A stretch of 32,211 nt of DNA from Desulfotomaculum sp. (GCA_016841675.1 JAENYQ010000011.1:1-32211); one strand, 5' to 3'; positions 8,987 through 16,400 are shown, numbered from the stretch's first letter. The notes: generated by a model from the letters alone, not told the origin. Translations and numbers: made by a program.

Positions 8987-9027
8987 AAGAATTAAACCAT
9001 GCTCTGCAAAAGCATGGTTTAATTCTT
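8987..9027 (+). terminator. Hairpin terminator after bamF1
   Basis: A perfect 17-bp stem (AAGAATTAAACCATGCT pairing with 9011-9027) around a 7-base loop, 52 bases after the bamF1 stop and followed by GTTCT. Its core, ATTAAACCATGC-loop-GCATGGTTTAAT, recurs after the molybdopterin oxidoreductase at 11906-11951. Probably ends the bamBCDEF1 transcript; the T-run on this strand is short. Confidence 0.7.
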
Positions 9028-9186
9028 GTTCTAACCAATAAGTCCCCTTTAACGAGCATATCACCATTAATAGGTGTAGGAACACATATCGCGATAAAAG
9101 CATGTGCAGACTGGTCCAGATTGATGGTATAATATATAGGTTGACCTGAAGGTTGTAATAGGTTTAACGTAAGGAGGAATTGGCGT

Positions 9187-9450
9187 ATGATGGACTACCT
9201 GAACGATGATCAAGCTACCTTTTTTAAATGGTGCGATGAAATTGTAAACACGCACATTTCTCAGCCAGGTACGACCCTGAGCCATTGGCGCCCCCGTAAG
9301 AACCAAGATGGAAGTTACGAGCTCGTCTTTGATTTGTCACTTCCCGGGGGTACGCCCTTAAGACAGGTAGTTGCTGTGCCCGAGCAATTTCACGATCTTT
9401 TGGAGAGAGAGTATTTTATCCACCACGCTGACCATGAACATGAGTCTTAA
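9187..9450 (+). CDS. Small protein of unknown function (87 aa)
   Basis: A short gene with a good AAGGAGG site at 9171-9177 and start ATG 9187 (a second ATG follows directly). I do not recognise the family. The protein is soluble and acidic, with no membrane segment or signal, and has aromatic-rich patches (FFKWCDEIV, LSHWRPR). The C-terminus is His/acid-rich (HHADHEHE) and could bind a metal. It stands alone between the hairpin after bamF1 and the sigma-54 module before the molybdopterin oxidoreductase, and could belong to either unit. It might be an accessory factor for the next gene, but nothing proves this. Confidence 0.6.
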   Translation: MMDYLNDDQATFFKWCDEIVNTHISQPGTTLSHWRPRKNQDGSYELVFDLSLPGGTPLRQVVAVPEQFHDLLEREYFIHHADHEHES

Positions 9451-9473
9451 GACCATCAACTGTCCGTTATCTG

Positions 9474-9485
9474 AACATGTATGTT
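9474..9485. promoter_or_regulatory. Candidate upstream activator site (palindrome AACATGTATGTT)
   Basis: AACAT-GT-ATGTT is an inverted repeat whose centre lies about 100 bp upstream of the -24 element at 9579. The identical palindrome lies about 110 bp upstream of the matching promoter at 12086. Position and symmetry fit an enhancer for a sigma-54 activator such as the one at 28113-29657; that link is inference. Confidence 0.5.
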
Positions 9486-9524
9486 TTTCCGACACCTCTT
9501 TTCGATATCCTCTTTTTTATAACT

Positions 9525-9537
9525 TCAGGGGCCCTGA
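9525..9537. promoter_or_regulatory. Palindrome TCAGGG-G-CCCTGA in the shared promoter module
   Basis: A 13-base perfect palindrome about 45 bp upstream of the sigma-54 promoter. Its counterpart before bamB2 is imperfect (TTAGGGCTCTGA at about 12034-12045). May be a second regulator or IHF-adjacent site; only the symmetry supports it. Confidence 0.3.
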
Positions 9538-9576
9538 TAAATTAGAGCTTTAATTTGATTTTTATAAGCCACTTCG

Positions 9577-9594
9577 CAGGTATAGAAGTTGCAA
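9577..9594 (+). promoter_or_regulatory. Sigma-54-type promoter
   Basis: CAGGTATAGAAGTTGCAA has GG at 9579-9580 and GC at 9591-9592 with exactly ten bases between, and TTGCA at the -12 element as in the RpoN consensus. The same 18 bases recur at 12084-12101 while surrounding DNA has diverged, which suggests selection. The predicted transcript leader to the GTG at 9787 is about 185 bases. Confidence 0.6.
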
Positions 9595-9622
9595 GCAATT
9601 AATAAAGGGGGACATAAGTAAA

Positions 9623-9766
9623 GGTAAAATTAAGGAATGGATTGACAACCAGCATACGCCGAGCACTGGAAATTAAAAACTGGCATACTGCAAGCAACTG
9701 AACCAAGTTAGCGAACATTACAGCATTATCGATTGGATGGTTAAACAGGTAGTAGAAAATATATAA
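9623..9766 (+). pseudogene. Decayed small leader ORF before the molybdopterin oxidoreductase
   Basis: Reads GKIKEWIDNQHTPSTGN, a TAA, then LAYCKQLN and further codons to TAA 9764-9766 in one frame. It matches the leader before bamB2 (MGKIKEWAE, stop, ILCAEQLN). The ATG of that copy corresponds to AAA here, so the start is lost. Same interpretation as the relic before bamB1. Confidence 0.4.
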
Positions 9767-9786
9767 TTATGTAAGGAGTGAGCATT

Positions 9787-11838
9787 GTGGAACGCAAAAC
9801 CGTGATAAGCGATTGCATGTCATGTGTGTGGGACTGTGGCATCAAAGTTACGCTGGAAGACGGTAAGATGGTAAAGGTAGAGGGATTGCCTGAGCACCCG
9901 GTGAGCAAAGGGTATATCTGCCCCCGGGGAGAATTTCTCCCCGAATATGTGTATTCACCAGACCGCATTAAATATCCGATGCGCCGTGTGAACAACACCT
10001 GGGAGCGGCTTAGCTGGGACGAGGCGCTGGACTATGCCGCCGAGAAACTGGCTAAGGTAAAAGAGCAGTATGGTGGCAAATCACTAGCTATTTTCTGCGG
10101 CTCAATGGGCGTAGAAAATATTGAAGTGGCCGGGTTTGCGCAGAGGTTCAAGTCGGCCTTCGGCACCCCCAACCTGTTATCGGTGGAAAACATCTGTTAC
10201 CGTTCCCGGATCCTGGCCCGTCAGATGACCTTTGGTCGGTACCCGATGGATTTCCCGCCTGATGCCCACTGCATCATTCTCTGGGGCCATAACCCGGACG
10301 GCTCCAAAGGTATGCTGGCCGAAATGATCAGGGAAAAATTAGATAATAGAAAGCTTGACCTGATTACGATTGACCCCAAACGGACCGAATTATCCGAACT
10401 GGGACTGCACTTGGCAATCCGGCCGGGAACTGACGCTGCGCTTGGACTGGCCATGCTCAACGTAATTATCAATGAAGGTCTCTATGATAAAGAGTTTGTA
10501 GATAACTATACTACCGGTTTTGAAGAGCTAAAAGTGCACGTCCAGCAGTATACGCCGGAGTGGGCGGCCGAAATAACCTGGTTGTCCTCGTCAGACATCA
10601 AAGCAATAGCCCGTATTTACGCCCAATCCAAGCCCGCCTGCATCGTGCAGGGGATCAATACACTGGATCAGCACGTCAACGGATTGCAGATATCCAGGCT
10701 GCTGTCCATACTGCAGATTGTTACCGGCAATATCGACAAGCCGGGTACATGGGTTACTATTCCCTTTATCCGCATGACCGACCTGCGCTTACCGATTGAC
10801 GAAGTGCCGATTGGCGCGGATCAATATCCGTTGTTCTATTCTTTGTGGGGCAGAAAATCTCCTTACGGCATCGCCACCCTGTTCCCGCAAGCAGCCCTGG
10901 AGAACAAGCCCTACCCGGTCCGGGCCAGCATAGTGGCTGCAGCCAACCCGGTGGTATCTTTCCCGGAAGCGAACAAGTTTATAGAAGCCTTTAAATCAAT
11001 GGACTTCTTAATGGCTATCGACATCTTCATGACTGAAACTGCTGAGATGGCTGATTTAGTGCTGCCCGCCTGCACCTTCATGGAGAAGGACGCTATTGCC
11101 TACGTATATGGAGTAGTACACGGAGAGCCCTATGCCATGTACCACAGAAAAGTTATTGATCCAATAGGGGAGTCCAAGCCCGACTGGTGGATTTGGTCCG
11201 AACTGGCACGCCGCCTGGGATATGGCGAATTATTCCCATGGCAGTCAGACGAAGAAGTAATGGATCACCTACTAGCACCCAGCGGAATTACGGACAAGTT
11301 AAAAGAAGCTGAAATGGGTGTTTATTTCGCTGAGCAAGACTACTACGCCTACAAGAATAAGAAGATTAACACCCCCAGCGGAAAAATTGAAATATACTCC
11401 AAGACCCTGGAGGATGCCGGCTATGATCCGCTGCCGAAATACATGGAACCGGCCCAAAGCCCGGTCAGCACACCTGAACTGGCCAAAGATTTTCCGCTAA
11501 TTATGATTAGCGGGGCCCGGCGGCAGGCTTTTACACACACCCAGATGAGGCATGTACCGCAGCTAAGAGCGCTTGAGCCCGAGCCGTTTGCCGAAATGCA
11601 CCCATCGACCAGTAGCCGTTACGGTGTAAAGGACGGGGAGCGCATTCATCTTTCCACCCGTAATGGCAGCATCACCATGCGGGTTAAAGATGAGCCGAGG
11701 CTGATGCCGGGCATAGTTTCGGTGCCGCACGGCTGGTCACAAGCTAACGTCAACTTGCTGACTGACATGGAAGTGCGAGATCCTATTACCGGTTATCCCG
11801 ACTTCAAAGCCCTGATGTGTAAGATTGAGGGGATATAG
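9787..11838 (+). CDS. Molybdopterin (Mo/W-bisMGD) oxidoreductase, formate dehydrogenase / acetylene hydratase type
   Basis: A 683-residue member of the DMSO reductase superfamily. The [4Fe-4S] motif is C10-x2-C13-x3-C17-x27-C45 followed by PRG, where formate dehydrogenases usually have Lys. Cys137 in ENICYRS is the likely metal ligand (Cys, not Sec). Cofactor-binding stretches (WGHNPDGSKG, IDPKRTELSELG, RPGTDAALGLAMLNVI) are intact. No twin-arginine signal, so cytoplasmic. No dedicated FeS or membrane subunit is adjacent. I chose GTG 9787, eight bases after AGGAG (9774-9778); the GTG at 9778 overlaps that site. Substrate is unknown: formate, a hydratase reaction on an unsaturated compound, or an aromatic-pathway hydroxylation are all possible. 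Confidence 0.85.
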   Translation: MERKTVISDCMSCVWDCGIKVTLEDGKMVKVEGLPEHPVSKGYICPRGEFLPEYVYSPDRIKYPMRRVNNTWERLSWDEALDYAAEKLAKVKEQYGGKSLAIFCGSMGVENIEVAGFAQRFKSAFGTPNLLSVENICYRSRILARQMTFGRYPMDFPPDAHCIILWGHNPDGSKGMLAEMIREKLDNRKLDLITIDPKRTELSELGLHLAIRPGTDAALGLAMLNVIINEGLYDKEFVDNYTTGFEELKVHVQQYTPEWAAEITWLSSSDIKAIARIYAQSKPACIVQGINTLDQHVNGLQISRLLSILQIVTGNIDKPGTWVTIPFIRMTDLRLPIDEVPIGADQYPLFYSLWGRKSPYGIATLFPQAALENKPYPVRASIVAAANPVVSFPEANKFIEAFKSMDFLMAIDIFMTETAEMADLVLPACTFMEKDAIAYVYGVVHGEPYAMYHRKVIDPIGESKPDWWIWSELARRLGYGELFPWQSDEEVMDHLLAPSGITDKLKEAEMGVYFAEQDYYAYKNKKINTPSGKIEIYSKTLEDAGYDPLPKYMEPAQSPVSTPELAKDFPLIMISGARRQAFTHTQMRHVPQLRALEPEPFAEMHPSTSSRYGVKDGERIHLSTRNGSITMRVKDEPRLMPGIVSVPHGWSQANVNLLTDMEVRDPITGYPDFKALMCKIEGI

Positions 11839-11905
11839 AATTACAGGGAACTAGCCTGGCAACTTGGGCAATTTCTATCCAAGTATGAAGCATTTATGTG
11901 ATAGA

Positions 11906-11951
11906 GAAAGTATTAAACCATGCCCTGCAAATGGCATGGTTTAATACTTTC
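11906..11951 (+). terminator. Hairpin terminator after the molybdopterin oxidoreductase
   Basis: A perfect 19-bp stem (11906-11924 with 11933-11951) around the loop CTGCAAAT, 67 bases after the stop. Stem and loop are close to the hairpin at 8987-9027 (loop CTGCAAA). No long T-run, but stem strength and position fit transcription termination or 3'-end protection. Confidence 0.65.
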
Positions 11952-11969
11952 TGAAAGTGTCCGCCATTT

Positions 11970-11983
11970 AAACATGTATGTTT
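11970..11983. promoter_or_regulatory. Candidate upstream activator site (AAACATGTATGTTT)
   Basis: A 14-base inverted repeat, AAACAT-GT-ATGTTT, the counterpart of 9474-9485 and about 110 bp upstream of the -24 element at 12086. The recurrence of palindrome plus promoter in both copies supports a regulatory role. Confidence 0.5.
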
Positions 11984-12083
11984 TTAGGACATTTATTTTT
12001 GCATGTGCATATAGCTAATATTTGTTTATAACTTTAGGGCTCTGATAAAATAAGGTTTTTTTTTGATCATGTAAAGCTCTTTG

Positions 12084-12101
12084 CAGGTATAGAAGTTGCA
12101 A
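12084..12101 (+). promoter_or_regulatory. Sigma-54-type promoter before bamB2
   Basis: Identical CAGGTATAGAAGTTGCAA with GG at 12086-12087 and GC at 12098-12099. Likely drives the long bamB2-to-bamI unit together with the leader ORF. The leader from here to bamB2 is about 450 bases. Confidence 0.6.
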
Positions 12102-12227
12102 ATGTTATATTAAGAAGAATTTTAAATATTTTTGCAAGATGCGCAGTTGCTGCAAGAAAAACATAGTTAAAAAAAACACACGCTCAAATATTAGAACAAT
12201 AATCAGAACAATATGCAATTGTTAGGC

Positions 12228-12287
12228 ATTGATTTCTATTAATTGAAAACATTGATTTCTATTAATTTGTTTCTATTAAATGAAAAC
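12228..12287. repeat. Short direct repeats TTTCTATTAA (three copies)
   Basis: CATTGATTTCTATTAATT occurs twice (12228 and 12250) and a shorter TTTCTATTAAATGAAAAC follows at 12270. AT-rich, between the sigma-54 promoter and the leader ORF. It may be slippage-derived or a protein-binding array; nothing further can be said. Confidence 0.6.
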
Positions 12288-12324
12288 CAACAAAAAAGGA
12301 GAATTAAATGTACTAAGACCACTC

Positions 12325-12564
12325 ATGAAACGGCAACTGTTGGATGAAATTGTTGGGTTGATTTATGACAAACAATTTTTAAGGGGGAACATAAGGATGG
12401 GGAAAATCAAGGAATGGGCTGAAAAGAAAAAAACCGGCGGTTAAGTGACAAGCTGTTTTGATCCCTATGTGCCGGATGAAATACTGTGTGCAGAGCAGCT
12501 GAATGACATGGCTGCCAAGAACCCGAAAGAGGCTAAAAATATACTTAGAGGTGTTGAAAAATGA
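12325..12564 (+). pseudogene. Small leader ORF upstream of bamB2, in two in-frame pieces
   Basis: Frame 1 reads from ATG 12325 (or ATG 12397, MGKIKEWAEKKKTGG) to TAA 12442-12444. It continues from GTG 12445 for 39 residues (with YVPDEILCAEQL and AKNILRGVEK) to a TGA at 12562-12564 that overlaps the bamB2 start as ATGA. That overlap is typical of translational coupling. Homologous but more damaged versions precede bamB1 and the molybdopterin oxidoreductase. This copy is the best preserved and might still act as one or two short coupled ORFs, or as a leader peptide. Unknown family. Confidence 0.45.
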
Positions 12565-14531
12565 GGTACGCAGAAGCAGGGTATAATTTAGAAATTGATT
12601 TATCTCGAGGAAATATTGAGAGGGTTGAAACCGATCCTAAATTAACAGAACTTTTTCTAGGAGGCCAGGGCGTTAACGCCAAGATAATATGGGATCGGGT
12701 TGGTCCTGAAGTTAAACCTTTTGATGAAGGTAATTTACTAATATTTGGCGCCGGCCTTTTGCATGGCACACCTGTTATCGGGTGTAACCGGACCAGTGTG
12801 AATACCATTAATCCCATGACAGGCATATTCGGACATTCCACGATGGGCGGATTTTTCGGGCCGGAAATAAAACATGCCGGTTACGACAGAATAATCATTA
12901 GCGGCAAAGCCCCCAAGCTGGTTTATTTATGGATCAAAAATGACAAGGTGGAAATACGTGATGCTTCCCACCTCAAGGGGAAAACCGTTCGAGAAACTAC
13001 ACGACTCATTAAAGAGGAGTTAAATGAACCGTTCGCCCAGGTGGCCTGTATCGGCCCGGCTGGTGAAAACAAGGTCTTTACGGCTAGTCTCGAACATAAT
13101 TGGAACAGCGCGGCTCGAGGGCCAGGCCCGATTATGGGTGACAAAATGATCAAGGCCATTGCTGTTCGCGGAACAAAGGACATCAATATCGCCCATCCGC
13201 AAGAACTCTTTGAGTTATGCCTCAAAATGAAGAAGGAAATGTATGAGAGCGATGGTTGCGGGGACTGGATGGCGGTCGATGAGGATGACAGTTTCCACCA
13301 CAATAACTTTTCTTGGGGCAATTCGCGGACACGGATAAAAAATTATTGGAGTGAAGAACTCCAAAAAAGATGGACTAATTGGAAATATGACCATATGGAC
13401 AGACAAATGGGTTGCTATAACTGTCCTAAAGGCTGCATCAATGTGATTTCCTGGCCGGGCCATCCAAGATTTGGCTATAAGTGTTACGGAAAAGACACCT
13501 ATCATATGGCAGCCTTTAAAGAACTGGACTATAGTTATGAATTACTTGGTTATTGTCAGGATTATGGTCTGGATTCATATTCAACGCCGCAGACATTAGC
13601 CCTGGGCATAGAACTATACGAGGCTGGTATTTTAACTGATAAGGACATGCCTAATTTCCCGACTGACTCCGGGGACAGAATTAAGTACCTGGTGGAAAAG
13701 GTTGTTCACCGGGAAGGGATTGGAGATATATTGGCCAATGGCTCTTGGCATGCGGCCCGCCAGATTGGCAACGGCGCAGAAGCATTTGAACATAATACCG
13801 TGAAAAAAATGGAACAGTTACCCATCAAGCTTGGCAAACTGAATCCTGCCTATTACCTCATGATAGCCACTGGTGAGAAGATGGCCATCACCCAGATCGA
13901 AGGGTCCTTCCCCCAAGATCCTATTCGTGATTTAGACGAGAGGCAAAAGTTTGTTGATAGATGGGATGCAGTCCCCAGTGAAATATTTAAAGATATCTTT
14001 ATGAGATGGGAAAAGCGTAATGAGATGTCTGTTGAGGATACCTGCTTAGTTACTGACTGGAATGAGGCGATGCACTACGTTGATGACTCCACCGGACTCT
14101 GTGGTTTTGTGTCATCATTTAGGGGCCAGTTTGGTGGGAAAACGGCATTTTCCTTCAATAATGTGCCACAAATAATCTCGCTGGCGACCGGCATGGATAT
14201 GGATAAAGACAAACTTTGGGAAATTTGTCGAAGAAACCGAACTTTGATCAGAGCCATTAATAATAGGCTAGGTATTCGAAGAGTGGATGACGATCCACCC
14301 AAGGATCACTGGGCAGTGAGGGACCCTGAGCTTGAAGCAAAGATGCTTGATGGCTATTATGACTTAAGGGGATTTACCAAGGATGGCATTCCTACCAAAG
14401 AGGAACTGTATAAACAGGGCTTGGACTATGTGGCCGATGAATTGATTCAGAGAGGGATTTTGGATCCTAATGAAGGTACTCCCTCCCAAGAGAAAGCAAA
14501 ATTAGAAGATCAAAAGTCAGGGGGGTGCTAA
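12561..14531 (+). CDS. bamB: BamB2: divergent class II benzoyl-CoA reductase-like catalytic subunit (AOR family)
   Basis: 656 residues, starting MRYAEAGYNLEIDLSRGN, nearly the same as BamB1, but diverging further in. The cluster motif C285-x2-C288-x3-C292 and the distal Cys514 (DSTGLC) are present. His246 and Cys308 match His260 and Cys322 of BamB1. The segment before His246 is 14 residues shorter, and no Glu aligns with Glu251 of BamB1 (the stretch reads VDEDDSFHH). This may mean a different ring or dienoyl-CoA substrate, or a nearby acid taking over. Start ATG 12561 with AGAGGTG upstream and ATGA overlap with the leader ORF. Followed two bases later by bamC2. Confidence 0.82.
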   Translation: MRYAEAGYNLEIDLSRGNIERVETDPKLTELFLGGQGVNAKIIWDRVGPEVKPFDEGNLLIFGAGLLHGTPVIGCNRTSVNTINPMTGIFGHSTMGGFFGPEIKHAGYDRIIISGKAPKLVYLWIKNDKVEIRDASHLKGKTVRETTRLIKEELNEPFAQVACIGPAGENKVFTASLEHNWNSAARGPGPIMGDKMIKAIAVRGTKDINIAHPQELFELCLKMKKEMYESDGCGDWMAVDEDDSFHHNNFSWGNSRTRIKNYWSEELQKRWTNWKYDHMDRQMGCYNCPKGCINVISWPGHPRFGYKCYGKDTYHMAAFKELDYSYELLGYCQDYGLDSYSTPQTLALGIELYEAGILTDKDMPNFPTDSGDRIKYLVEKVVHREGIGDILANGSWHAARQIGNGAEAFEHNTVKKMEQLPIKLGKLNPAYYLMIATGEKMAITQIEGSFPQDPIRDLDERQKFVDRWDAVPSEIFKDIFMRWEKRNEMSVEDTCLVTDWNEAMHYVDDSTGLCGFVSSFRGQFGGKTAFSFNNVPQIISLATGMDMDKDKLWEICRRNRTLIRAINNRLGIRRVDDDPPKDHWAVRDPELEAKMLDGYYDLRGFTKDGIPTKEELYKQGLDYVADELIQRGILDPNEGTPSQEKAKLEDQKSGGC

Positions 14532-14533
14532 CC

Positions 14534-15067
14534 GTGGCTGAAACAGTAAAGAAAATAGTAAAAACAATTAAAGTTGATCTTGATAAATGTAATGGTTGCC
14601 GTGGATGTGAGATGGCCTGCTCTGCATATCATGCAACGCCAAAATATAGCAGTATGAATCCGGCCAGGTCTCGGATTCGCGTGATTATGGATCCATTTAA
14701 TGATGAATTTGTTCCGATTCGCGCCACTGATTATACTAAAGCCGGGTGTGATGGCAGACGTGTTTATACAATTAGAGGAAAGGAATACAGCGAGTGTAGT
14801 TTCTGTGGCACTATCTGCCCAACCAGGGATTTATTTTTTGACCCCGATTCCGGTCTACCTTTAAAATGCGATTTGTGCGAAGACGAAAAAGTGCCCCTTT
14901 GTGTCCAGGCGTGTCCACAAGGTTGTCTGACTTATGTGGAGCTGGAAGAGGAAGTCGAAGAAGAAGTGAAGACGAGCGAGATGGAACTCGGATTAAAATC
15001 ATTGGTAGATAAATATGGAGTGCGGAAGTTGCAGGATTCCTTTGCCCGCATTGCAAAGAAGGGTTAG
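14534..15067 (+). CDS. bamC: BamC2: ferredoxin-like electron-transfer subunit
   Basis: 177 residues, homologous to BamC1 along its length. Cysteine groups: CNGCRGCEMAC, CSFCGTIC and CDLCEDEKVPLCVQACPQGC, the last with the normal Cys-Pro that BamC1 lacks. Presumed partner of BamB2. I chose GTG 14534 rather than the in-frame GTG at 14525: it sits six bases after AGGGGGGTG and two bases after the bamB2 stop, the same geometry as bamC1. The acidic C-terminal tail (ELEEEVEEEV) is conserved between copies. Confidence 0.8.
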   Translation: MAETVKKIVKTIKVDLDKCNGCRGCEMACSAYHATPKYSSMNPARSRIRVIMDPFNDEFVPIRATDYTKAGCDGRRVYTIRGKEYSECSFCGTICPTRDLFFDPDSGLPLKCDLCEDEKVPLCVQACPQGCLTYVELEEEVEEEVKTSEMELGLKSLVDKYGVRKLQDSFARIAKKG

Positions 15068-15172
15068 CAAGGTCAGGGGACACACCCGCTGAAACTTGGG
15101 TATTCCTTTGGGGGACGGGAATGTCCCCAACTAATATACTTTGTGGACAGGAATGTCCCCAATATATGTGAA
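15066..15172. repeat. GGGGACA/TGTCCCC palindromic repeats, bamC2-bamD2 junction
   Basis: GGGGACACACC at 15076 pairs with GGAATGTCCCC ending near 15128; a second right-end TGTCCCC follows at about 15153-15159. The unit is almost the same sequence as that before bamD1, including the inner TTGGGTATTCCTTTGGGG, so it was probably copied or converted along with bamD. Confidence 0.75.
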
Positions 15173-15189
15173 AGTAGAGGATTAAAAAT

Positions 15190-16341
15190 ATGGAGACTGA
15201 AGCCCCGATCAGAGAAGTAATCGAAGAAATCAAAGAGAGCGGTGGGGACGCAGTCAAATTCTGCTATCAATGCGGAAAATGCGATACTGTTTGTCCCTGG
15301 AATAAGGTTCGAACTTTCAGTATGCGCAAACTAATCCGAGAGGCTACATTCGGTTTGACTGAAATAGAAAACGAAGAGATCTGGCGTTGTACTACCTGCG
15401 GCAAGTGCGCTCAGCGATGCCCCAGGGACGTACAGCAAATTCAAGACATGGTCGCCCTGCGCAGAATGGCCACGGGCTATGGCGTTTTTCCAACCGCTGT
15501 CAAACCTGTCCGCACCGCCAGCGCAGGACTGGCTGGAGAAGGTAATCCCTTCGGTGAAGAGCGCAGCAAAAGGGCGGATTGGGCCAAGGGCTTGTCTGTA
15601 AAAACCTTCGAAGAAGGAATGGAAATTTTATACTTCCCTGGCTGCTACTTAAGCTTTGACCCCAGATTAAAGAAGGTAGCAGCTGCCACAGTCAAGATCC
15701 TCAATAAGGCCGGGGTAGATTTCGGCATCCTGGGTGCCGAGGAAAACTGCTGTGGAGAAAGCATCCGCAAGACCGGCAATGAGGAATTATTTAAGCAGTT
15801 GGCCAGGGAAAACATCAAGACTTTTATCGATCACGGGGTCAAGAAAATACTTGTTTCTTCGCCTCATTGCTACCATACCTTCAAGAACGAGTATCCTGAA
15901 TTCAATGTACACTTTGAGATAGTTCATATCTCCCAGTATTTATTCGAGCTAATTAATGAAGGAAAACTTCAGATCAGCAAAGAATATGAGCAGAAAATCA
16001 CGTATCATGACCCATGTTACCTGGGGCGGCATAATGGCATTTATGACGAACCGCGCGGGGTCTTAAAGAAAATACCCGGTTTGGAACTAATTGAGCTGGC
16101 CGAGTCGCGGGAAGATAGTCTCTGCTGCGGAATGGGCGGCGGCAGGATTTGGATGGAAACTCCGGTGTCTGAAAGATTCTCCAACCTTAGATTAGATGAA
16201 GCTGTTGGACTTGGGGCCCAGGTGTTGGTTACTTCCTGCCCCTATTGCATTACCAACTTTGAGGATAGCAGGGTAGTCATGAATTATGATGAAGTGATCC
16301 AGATTAAGGACATTACAGAGATCCTCCAGGAAGTGATCTAA
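15190..16341 (+). CDS. bamD: BamD2: HdrD-like iron-sulfur protein, near-identical to BamD1
   Basis: 383 residues. It differs from BamD1 only by the extra N-terminal Met of BamD1 and one Lys/Arg exchange at residue 8. The two [4Fe-4S] motifs and two CCG domains are as in BamD1. DNA identity begins at 15220 (equivalent to 3497) and runs without a difference I could find to the stop; downstream the sequences are unrelated. Start ATG 15190 after AGAGGA. Identity in synonymous positions, between diverged neighbours, points to recent gene conversion or selection for one interchangeable subunit. Confidence 0.85.
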   Translation: METEAPIREVIEEIKESGGDAVKFCYQCGKCDTVCPWNKVRTFSMRKLIREATFGLTEIENEEIWRCTTCGKCAQRCPRDVQQIQDMVALRRMATGYGVFPTAVKPVRTASAGLAGEGNPFGEERSKRADWAKGLSVKTFEEGMEILYFPGCYLSFDPRLKKVAAATVKILNKAGVDFGILGAEENCCGESIRKTGNEELFKQLARENIKTFIDHGVKKILVSSPHCYHTFKNEYPEFNVHFEIVHISQYLFELINEGKLQISKEYEQKITYHDPCYLGRHNGIYDEPRGVLKKIPGLELIELAESREDSLCCGMGGGRIWMETPVSERFSNLRLDEAVGLGAQVLVTSCPYCITNFEDSRVVMNYDEVIQIKDITEILQEVI

Positions 16342-16400
16342 GGAAAGGGGACACAACTCCAATTAGTGGAGGAATGTCCCCAATAGAGGAAAGGGGACTA
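16342..16400. repeat. GGGGACA/TGTCCCC palindromic repeat, bamD2-fdhD junction
   Basis: A short unit: AAGGGGACACAACTCC followed by GGAGGAATGTCCCC, then a further AGGGGAC. The inner arms CTCCA/TGGAG also pair, making a compact hairpin at about 16346-16381. Followed by the fdhD start at 16412. Confidence 0.7.

Larger units (their letters stand above)
9451..9786. other. Intergenic regulatory region before the molybdopterin oxidoreductase
   Basis: No intact gene. From 9461 to 9595 it is homologous to 11958-12102, upstream of bamB2: palindrome AACATGTATGTT (9474-9485), a GC-rich palindrome (9525-9537) and a sigma-54-type promoter (9579-9592). A decayed leader ORF follows (9623-9766), then the ribosome site of the oxidoreductase at 9774-9778. 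Confidence 0.6.
11839..12560. other. Long intergenic region upstream of bamB2
   Basis: 722 bp with no intact gene of normal length. In order: perfect hairpin (11906-11951), sigma-54 module (11958-12102), AT-rich spacer, short direct repeats (12228-12287), then a small leader ORF in two pieces (12325-12444 and 12445-12564). Confidence 0.6.

Noticed and set aside
9778-9786. GTG 9778 as the molybdopterin oxidoreductase start
   Set aside because: It overlaps the AGGAG ribosome site; GTG 9787 has correct spacing.
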